Shown here: positions 57,790 through 64,000 of the stretch, piece after piece | Numbering within the stretch: position 1 is the first letter of the stretch | Layout: every line of letters begins with the position of its first letter | Assembly (NCBI GenBank): GCA_009599575.1 | Contig: VWND01000014.1 | Coordinates: forward strand, 62,001-126,000 | DNA from: Blumeriella jaapii | Taxonomy: Eukaryota > Ascomycota > Leotiomycetes > Helotiales > Drepanopezizaceae | DNA: 64,000 nt | Direction: 5' to 3' | Translations under genes and position numbers: made by a program | Notes under the pieces: generated by a model | Database searches by the model: none | The model's input: only the letters and a program-made list of their open reading frames with translations | Told to the model about the DNA's origin: nothing

Positions 57790-60700
57790 TTATAGCGGCT
57801 CCCCAGGGCTGGCTGTCATCTGGTACGCATTCGGGATCTTCGGTACCTTGGGACTCTTGGGTGGTGGGCTTGCTCCCTTTCGCTCAGACCTCAACCCTTC
57901 CCTTATTCTCTCGTTTTCCCTCGACCTCCCACCCGTTAGTCTACGCATACTGCTCTTCGTTCCTTGCGCCGGCGCTTTGATCATGTTCTCCAAAAAGAAA
58001 CTGCCCTCGCTGGCAGTAGCCGCACGCTCATCGTCACCGTCAGAAAAAACTTCTTCGGCATAGTCGTCGTCTGAGGTATAAGTTTGGGAAGATGCGGGCG
58101 CGGACGGTGAGGTCACCGAGCGGGAGTGTAAGGAGGGACGGGTGATTGGGGCCATGGTCGTGAATGCGCCGGGGTTCATGGCGTTAGAGGAGGGTGGGTG
58201 CAGGCGCGGCAGATCGGCGAATCCGTTCTGGAAAGACGTGTTGCTGGATGTTCTAGCGAGGGACTGATGCAAAATCGGCAAAGTTTGCTCATCGTAAACC
58301 TGGGCTCCGGAATCAAAGTCCTCAGACGGTATTGAAAACCTAGATTCGGTAATGGTACGCGAAGAGCGGTCGTCGCTGTTTGGACTATGAAGCGAGTCCT
58401 CAAAGAAATCGTCCAGGGAATCGAGTTTCATGACCAGGTCGCCGATGTGCCCGTCGCCGCGGCCTTCGTCGGAAAGCATCGTTTCAGTACGCTCCGCGGA
58501 AGTGAAATAGCCATACTGGAAGTCGTCGACATGGAATTCGACCTCAGGCGTCGGTGCTGTTTCAGGGTCCATGTTCTCGGCGGTCTGGCACATGTAGAAG
58601 ACGGCGTGAACATTGAGTCGCGTGGTTTCAGCATGCTTGGCTGGCATTGGGATGGACCAGCCTGAATCTTCTGGAATACCGAAGAGGCTCTGGGTACGTT
58701 CGTACTCTTTGCGAATCGCTTTAGAGGATGATTTAGCCATGCTCATGCGCAGGTGGTGTTTGTCCATAGACGTGCCGGTCATCGTCATGATATTATCTAG
58801 CACCTCCAGTGCTTGCATACAGAATTCCGTCTGGAGTAATCTCAACAAAGGCGAAATCAAGTCTGGACCATGCGACGCTATCTCGGGCTGTTTCATGTCA
58901 ATGTCGGGTATTACCACGCACAAAATCCGCATGGTCTTCAGCTTGACCCAGGGGATGCTGTTTGTCAGAAGTCGCATCAAGAACGTAAGACTGCCAAAGC
59001 CCCACTGAGGGAAGAAAGATTCACGAATCGCCGATGCCAACTGGGCCAGAAAGTCTTTGCTCGTGCGGTATCTGCCAGCGGCAAATCCACTCAAGGCCCT
59101 GGAGATGGTGTTGCACCCTTGGGCTTCAGCGACCTGGGCAAGTATTCCGGCGCTCTTGGCACTTTCGGAGTCGATCGAAGATTGATCCATGGCGTGGAGG
59201 AACCTGGGAAAATTGGCCAGCACGGCAAAAAGCAGCCTGCTATCGTCGCCTATCAAGTCATCGTTGGGAAGCTGAACGAGTTTGTTTAGAGTCTTCAAGG
59301 TCAAGTCAAGACACACAGAAGATCGAAGGCCCTTGTGAACGAGTTGCTGAAGACCTTCAAAGGCGCCTTCCCATCTGAGAGGGCGTCCTTCAGTGAGGAG
59401 CTGTCGAACGTTCGAATCGCTAAGATCAAGCTTCACGATGAGCTCCTCCAACATGTTGAGAGCCTCTAGGAATTCTCGCTCGTTGATAGTATCCAAGCAT
59501 GCGCAAGTAGTCCAAAACAACTGCGGAAACGTCAAGAGATCTCTGACATCTAGTTTACAAATCAAGGTTTTGAGCGTCGTTAAGATCTCCATCGAGAAAG
59601 TCTGAACGTCCGAGTCCTCATCAGCGATCGTATTTGACAATCTCGCCAACATATCGGCGAGCATGGGTTGATCTAGTGAAGTGAGAATGCATCGGAAAAC
59701 TTGGAATGAGCGACAGGCCAGATGCCTCACGGGACAGGACGTTGCCCAGGTCAAGGATAACTTCCCCCACTGATCCTGGATCCCGGGACAAGTGACTTCG
59801 AAATCCTTGACGACTTCTGCTGTGAGAATCTCCATTCCAGTGGGAACCTTGTTGTCTTGGTCATCGGTTTTACCATTATTGTCCTCGTAGAGCCAAACGA
59901 CGTTATGGTCGTGTCGCCGGATGGATTCGATAAAGTCTTCGATAGATTTTTTCGTAGGGTCAGTCACATCATCATCGATTCGAGATATGACCAACTCGTG
60001 AATGAGATGGATTAGCATTTCGCGAGCCTGATCTTGAACCAGCGGGATGTAGTGATCCCACAGAACGGTGACCACTTGTAGTAGTAGAGGGACGTTTTCT
60101 GCCACGAGCTGAACCGGTGAAACCATTAGATCAACCAGTAAAATCAGAGAGAGTTGTCCAAGCGAGAAGCCAGCTTGTTTGGCGCCGATGGGAAGGGCCT
60201 CGGACAACTCGGCGATATACGGTAATTTCCCAACATCTGGAGGCGGCGGACTGAGCTCACGCTTCTCATTCGGTATCATGGCCTTGGGCGTAATCTGCAT
60301 CAGGAGAAACTCAACGACTTTCACGCCAGCGGGGGTACTTGACAAGAATACGACGATTTGCTTAGCATACTCAACGAAGTTCTGCTCTCTTCGGTCGAGG
60401 CAGAGCGACATGATGAAGTCTAACACGAGCTGGACATTGCCAGCATGGGGCCCCGTCGCAAGAGCTTGCCACAAAGCCTGGACCTCATTGTGAAGCACAC
60501 TGCTGGACTTGATTGTGATTTCAAACAGATTTGTGAGTAGCACGTATGACTGGGCTGTTGGTCCGCCGTTCGGATCGATCTGCAATTCAATGACTTGGAT
60601 CCACGGTAGAAGGGCAGCTACCATGTTTCGCTGTGGCCCGGGCGGCAAGTCATTGAAGTACGACGTAAATTCGGAGAAAATGATGAACGCCAGTTCAGCA

Positions 60701-63700
60701 TGTTGCTTCGAAAGACGTTTGGAAATTTCGAACTGCGCAAGCTTATACACAGCCTTTGTCTTGTCGGAAATACTGATTTCGTAATCCTGGATTTTGGAGC
60801 TTTTCGATTGCCTTTCTTCCAGTACCCGAAGCATGTGAGCAGCCTTGGATCGCATTTCACTCTGTTCGCTGCCGAGGGTGAATAGACCACAGCCAAGCAA
60901 CTTCCAAAATGGCATGGGATAATCTGGGTGCTCAAGTACGACTTGAGTCACAACCTCATGGTAGCTCTCAAGCACTTTTGCTTGATCTGCGAGGTAGCAC
61001 CTGGAAATCGAGTGCTCAAGCAAGTATGCGTATTCTTTGTTGTGCACAATCAAATTTGACAGTGCTCTCCTTCCGATGACATGCATTCGATCGCTTCCCG
61101 AGTTGAAAATAGTGTCGATCCAGGACAGCATTCGTCGGATGTCAAATTGTAGATTCGCTCGGCTCTCGGTGGTGATGCTGATTGGGCCTCCACACAGAGC
61201 GGCCATTGCACTGAGTGCTGCGGTGCGTAGATTCCGCTTCTCGATTTCCATTGCAGCAGTCACCGTGCCCCTTTCCACGAACGACTGCTGGTCAATGATT
61301 GACTGCCTCATGCGATCTTCTCGTTGACGGATTTGTTGCTGATTAGGCGAATAGCCGCACCAGTCCTCCATCAAAGCAAAAGAGGATCTCCTTGATTCGA
61401 ACGTCATCCATCGAGAAGGATCTTTGGTAAGATTAATGCCTTCAAAAAGTTCTTCCATCAGGCCACAGTAGTGCCGACGGAGCTTCTGAAGTTCCCAATC
61501 CATTTGGACTTCTCCGTCCATGAGGAACAATTTGAGGTCTTTGGTGTAAACGACAAGATTGTTTAAGATCCAGTCATCCGAATGGATTTCCGGATCTTTC
61601 AAAAAATGCGACGTGAGTCGATAGACATGAGTGATCTCGGTCCTCAACAAGTCGGTCCTTCTGTTCCTTTTCGGACTGCTCACGGTCCGCTGATGGATAC
61701 GAGCTCTCGCTTCATCATTGCATCGACCGACAGCGCTTTGCAATTCTTCGAGGAGGGTCTTGTAGATATTGACGTTAATAGAGCCAAGAGCGACGACGAC
61801 TGCGTCTCGAATCGACGTCGGATTGACTGGAAGAAGAGGGATAATGTACTTGAAAAGCGAGCGGGCGGATGTGATTTTTTCTAAGGCCGGACTTGGCTTG
61901 GACCCTTTTCGCAAATGGGCCGCCGGTGCTTGAGGCGAAGATTGCAGCTGGCCTCCTTTATCTGACAGTGTTGTGCAAGCAACAATCAGATACAATTTCC
62001 ACTGTTCGATTAAAACCTCCGGCGGTGTGGTAGAGGATCGGGGGAGCAAGCGACCGCTGCCAGTCTCGAAACGATCGAAGGAGCCATATTGTGGTCCCCT
62101 CGTCACCTCGGACAGGGCTACAATGCTTCGGTACATTTGCAGTATCCGGTTGCATATCAGTTCCCGGCCAAGGGTGACGGCAAAAGGGCAGCGATCATAA
62201 CTGATCCGAATCAAGTTTGGAAATATCTTGAACCACAGTGTCGCATCATAAGTCACTTCACTACTGCACAATTCAATGAGAGCGCTTTGCGAGTTGCTCT
62301 TTCGCATCCCACGTTGCAGCCTGCTGCGCTCTGCCACCGACAGTTGCTCGTCGTTAAAGTCCATGACACGCGGGGAGTCCCCCTCAAGGATATGGATGAG
62401 TCGGCCGTTGTCTTTCCCAAGAGCTGTATCAAACTCGGTGATTAGTCGGAGCACGGTGACGGCAAATGCACGCACTCTTCTGGACTGAGAGCACAAGAAG
62501 AACAAGCCGTGTGACTCCACCTCATCGACGTGGGCCCAAATACCCGAAAGATCGAGTTGCATGCCTCTTTTATCTGCACTTCCGTCTTCGGACACATCCG
62601 CAGAGGCGTCCTTGATCTTTTGCTTGATCTCCTCAATCCAAATGTGCAAGAGCTCGACGTAAAGCTTAAGCGTACTCTCGATGTGGCCAGGTCCAAGCAT
62701 GCCACCGTCCGACATGGTCGAGTATCTGTCATCAAAGTTGAAGATGAACCGAGCGAACCCAATTGTCACCTGTTGCGCATGTGATTGACGCGCAATCGAC
62801 TTTAACGACTGGGCAGAGGACTCCGCTATGTTAAACTGTACGTGGGCCGTTCCTGTACAGAGCAGGTTGACCAAAGAGTTAAAAGGGATGTGGGAGGATA
62901 GACAGCGTGGGAGAGCTTGCACAGCAACGTGGAGAAGTTCATAATATCCTTGCTTGTGTTCCGACGGGCTTGGGTGGTCGTCGCGGCGAGCAAAGTTGAA
63001 ACTATCGGCCAGAGGCGTCTTTGGCACCGGGCTGTTGAACTTCTCATCCAAGACAGCCTGACCCCCAAAAGCGTTATCACAGATGATGGTGATCTTGCCT
63101 AGGATTTCACAGAACTTCAGATAATATTCCTTTGCAACTTCACCAAGCGCAGTTGTGAGGACAGGCCGGGACAATCGATCCTCTGGGCTTCGCACCGCGG
63201 TCGCCGGCGGCGGCGGAATCAATGATGAATTCATGAGAGGTGACATCGGCATACGGTCCCATGCTGGCAACGATTGATAATGTTGTGGGAATGGCGGTCG
63301 TCCTTGGTCCCCGTTCTCCAGGTCGGCCATGATGGCGAGAAATGCTCTGATACCAATGACCATCTTTTCAGGCTCTAGTTGTTCTACTTTCAGCTCCCGG
63401 CCTGACGCAAACAGATCGGCATTGATGAGAGGGAAGACGATCGTCCTCAGACAGAAATCTTGGTGCTTGAAGCCGATGATTCGTATTATCTGGATCAATG
63501 GCTCGGCAATGACGGGGTCGGTGGTTAGATAGGTTCTTTTCCCCGGGGGGATCACTAGCTTGACAACCTCTTCGAGCTTCTTGATGGTGACATTTAAAGA
63601 GTCCGATGTGCGGTAGAGATAAGTCCAGAGCAATCGGGAAATGACCTGCAAGCACAGGGGTCTCGTCGAGCGATCTTTCATCTTCGGTTGCAACGGGAGA

Positions 63701-64000
63701 ATGAGCTGCAGCCATTGAGTCGAAAAGGCTTCGACCGGAGAAGCGCAGAGCAGCGTGCCTGTAAGCGGGAAAGCAACAGGCCAGTGACGAGGCTTGAGAA
63801 ACATGGATGCCAAGCGAGGCGCGATAGTCCCCAGCACTTCCGCCCATTTCGGCATATTCAGCTCGGTGTTGGCTTTTGCGGCTATCGGCAGAAGGAGGAT
63901 CTCGAGCGCCTGACAGTAGGCATACTTCAGGCGGTGACCATGGGCTCGCGCGAAGAAACGACCCAGAGAGATCATGAAATCGCACGACTGGTCCCAGGCA
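57790..64000 (-). CDS. TAO3: Furry/Tao3/Mor2 cell morphogenesis scaffold, C-terminal 2,069 or so residues (partial)
   Basis: One uninterrupted minus-strand frame of more than 6.2 kb. It is still open at the window edge (64000), so the N-terminus lies beyond. The first readable residues, AWDQSCDF then MISLGRFFARAHGHRLKYAY, belong to the conserved N-terminal region of Furry-family proteins. Long helical repeat (HEAT-like) stretches follow, with Leu-rich segments such as LVDLMVSPVQLVAENVPLLL. The C-terminal 250 or so residues are Ser/Pro/Asp-rich and probably disordered, ending PKIPNAYQMTASPGEPL. The family scaffolds NDR kinase (Cbk1/Orb6) signalling in polarised growth, the RAM network. No intron, frameshift or premature stop in the visible part. 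The methionine at 63975 is internal, not the start. Confidence 0.92.
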   Translation of the reverse strand, partial: AWDQSCDFMISLGRFFARAHGHRLKYAYCQALEILLLPIAAKANTELNMPKWAEVLGTIAPRLASMFLKPRHWPVAFPLTGTLLCASPVEAFSTQWLQLILPLQPKMKDRSTRPLCLQVISRLLWTYLYRTSDSLNVTIKKLEEVVKLVIPPGKRTYLTTDPVIAEPLIQIIRIIGFKHQDFCLRTIVFPLINADLFASGRELKVEQLEPEKMVIGIRAFLAIMADLENGDQGRPPFPQHYQSLPAWDRMPMSPLMNSSLIPPPPATAVRSPEDRLSRPVLTTALGEVAKEYYLKFCEILGKITIICDNAFGGQAVLDEKFNSPVPKTPLADSFNFARRDDHPSPSEHKQGYYELLHVAVQALPRCLSSHIPFNSLVNLLCTGTAHVQFNIAESSAQSLKSIARQSHAQQVTIGFARFIFNFDDRYSTMSDGGMLGPGHIESTLKLYVELLHIWIEEIKQKIKDASADVSEDGSADKRGMQLDLSGIWAHVDEVESHGLFFLCSQSRRVRAFAVTVLRLITEFDTALGKDNGRLIHILEGDSPRVMDFNDEQLSVAERSRLQRGMRKSNSQSALIELCSSEVTYDATLWFKIFPNLIRISYDRCPFAVTLGRELICNRILQMYRSIVALSEVTRGPQYGSFDRFETGSGRLLPRSSTTPPEVLIEQWKLYLIVACTTLSDKGGQLQSSPQAPAAHLRKGSKPSPALEKITSARSLFKYIIPLLPVNPTSIRDAVVVALGSINVNIYKTLLEELQSAVGRCNDEARARIHQRTVSSPKRNRRTDLLRTEITHVYRLTSHFLKDPEIHSDDWILNNLVVYTKDLKLFLMDGEVQMDWELQKLRRHYCGLMEELFEGINLTKDPSRWMTFESRRSSFALMEDWCGYSPNQQQIRQREDRMRQSIIDQQSFVERGTVTAAMEIEKRNLRTAALSAMAALCGGPISITTESRANLQFDIRRMLSWIDTIFNSGSDRMHVIGRRALSNLIVHNKEYAYLLEHSISRCYLADQAKVLESYHEVVTQVVLEHPDYPMPFWKLLGCGLFTLGSEQSEMRSKAAHMLRVLEERQSKSSKIQDYEISISDKTKAVYKLAQFEISKRLSKQHAELAFIIFSEFTSYFNDLPPGPQRNMVAALLPWIQVIELQIDPNGGPTAQSYVLLTNLFEITIKSSSVLHNEVQALWQALATGPHAGNVQLVLDFIMSLCLDRREQNFVEYAKQIVVFLSSTPAGVKVVEFLLMQITPKAMIPNEKRELSPPPPDVGKLPYIAELSEALPIGAKQAGFSLGQLSLILLVDLMVSPVQLVAENVPLLLQVVTVLWDHYIPLVQDQAREMLIHLIHELVISRIDDDVTDPTKKSIEDFIESIRRHDHNVVWLYEDNNGKTDDQDNKVPTGMEILTAEVVKDFEVTCPGIQDQWGKLSLTWATSCPVRHLACRSFQVFRCILTSLDQPMLADMLARLSNTIADEDSDVQTFSMEILTTLKTLICKLDVRDLLTFPQLFWTTCACLDTINEREFLEALNMLEELIVKLDLSDSNVRQLLTEGRPLRWEGAFEGLQQLVHKGLRSSVCLDLTLKTLNKLVQLPNDDLIGDDSRLLFAVLANFPRFLHAMDQSSIDSESAKSAGILAQVAEAQGCNTISRALSGFAAGRYRTSKDFLAQLASAIRESFFPQWGFGSLTFLMRLLTNSIPWVKLKTMRILCVVIPDIDMKQPEIASHGPDLISPLLRLLQTEFCMQALEVLDNIMTMTGTSMDKHHLRMSMAKSSSKAIRKEYERTQSLFGIPEDSGWSIPMPAKHAETTRLNVHAVFYMCQTAENMDPETAPTPEVEFHVDDFQYGYFTSAERTETMLSDEGRGDGHIGDLVMKLDSLDDFFEDSLHSPNSDDRSSRTITESRFSIPSEDFDSGAQVYDEQTLPILHQSLARTSSNTSFQNGFADLPRLHPPSSNAMNPGAFTTMAPITRPSLHSRSVTSPSAPASSQTYTSDDDYAEEVFSDGDDERAATASEGSFFLENMIKAPAQGTKSSMRRLTGGRSRENERIREGLRSERKGASPPPKSPKVPKIPNAYQMTASPGEPL

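Noticed and set aside
63975..63985. Start codon of the Tao3/Furry homologue at 63975
   Set aside because: The same frame stays open to the window edge with family-like residues before it, so this methionine is internal.
1..64000. Secondary-metabolite, defence or other multi-gene system
   Set aside because: The genes present are mostly housekeeping or single metabolic enzymes of unrelated roles; no synthase, transporter or regulator cluster was seen. The most unexplained item is the extra frame of the family-1 retrotransposon.

Overview
The window is eukaryotic and fits a filamentous ascomycete (Pezizomycotina). It has two sharply different halves. Positions 1 to about 44,760 are extremely AT-rich, contain only broken reading frames, and show the mark of repeat-induced point mutation (RIP): CpA/TpG has largely become TpA while CpG survives. 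Positions about 45,765 to 64,000 have balanced composition and carry tightly packed protein genes with short introns (47-98 bases, apart from one of about 168), as expected for such a fungus.

The AT-rich half is a stack of Ty3/gypsy LTR retrotransposons inserted into one another. I separate four families by their LTRs. Family 1 is large, about 11.3 kb without its insert, with LTRs of about 267 bp. It occurs as copy B2 (minus, 1-3785, running off the left edge), B1 (plus, 3786-17244), B (plus, 26734-44034) and fragment B3 (minus, 44274-44759). Family 2 has 264-bp LTRs: a complete element at 10703-17092 sits inside the 3' LTR of B1, with further copies at 17245-21417 (minus) and 21418-22638 (plus). 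Family 3 is a complete element with 174-bp LTRs and a GAAAT target duplication at 30380-36372, nested in B. Family 4 is a partial element at 22639-26733 with LTRs of about 275 bp; a related solo LTR with an ATTAC duplication lies at 18223-18441. Gag, protease, reverse transcriptase, RNase H and integrase relics are readable but full of stops. Family 1 also carries an unexplained decayed reading frame of about 2-3 kb between integrase and its 3' LTR.

The border zone (44,760-45,600) holds LTR scraps and a short, internally deleted Tc1/mariner element with clear inverted repeats and TA duplications.

The gene-rich half reads: zinc-type alcohol dehydrogenase (minus, 45765-47469, seven exons, two of its introns best read as GC-AG); a doubtful small frame; an eIF2-alpha-kinase-like protein kinase (minus, 48579 to at least 50225); an unrecognised protein (minus, 50480-51183); an uncharacterised fungal protein (plus, 51524-52736); a TauD-type 2-oxoglutarate dioxygenase (minus, 52820-54048); the 60S export adaptor NMD3 (plus, 54744-56366); and the C-terminal 2,000-plus residues of a Furry/Tao3/Mor2 morphogenesis scaffold (minus, 57790 to beyond 64000). 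These are mostly housekeeping genes without an evident common pathway. I saw no tRNA, rRNA, CRISPR array, secondary-metabolite cluster or telomeric repeat. All exon joins and element borders were read by eye and not checked by alignment.
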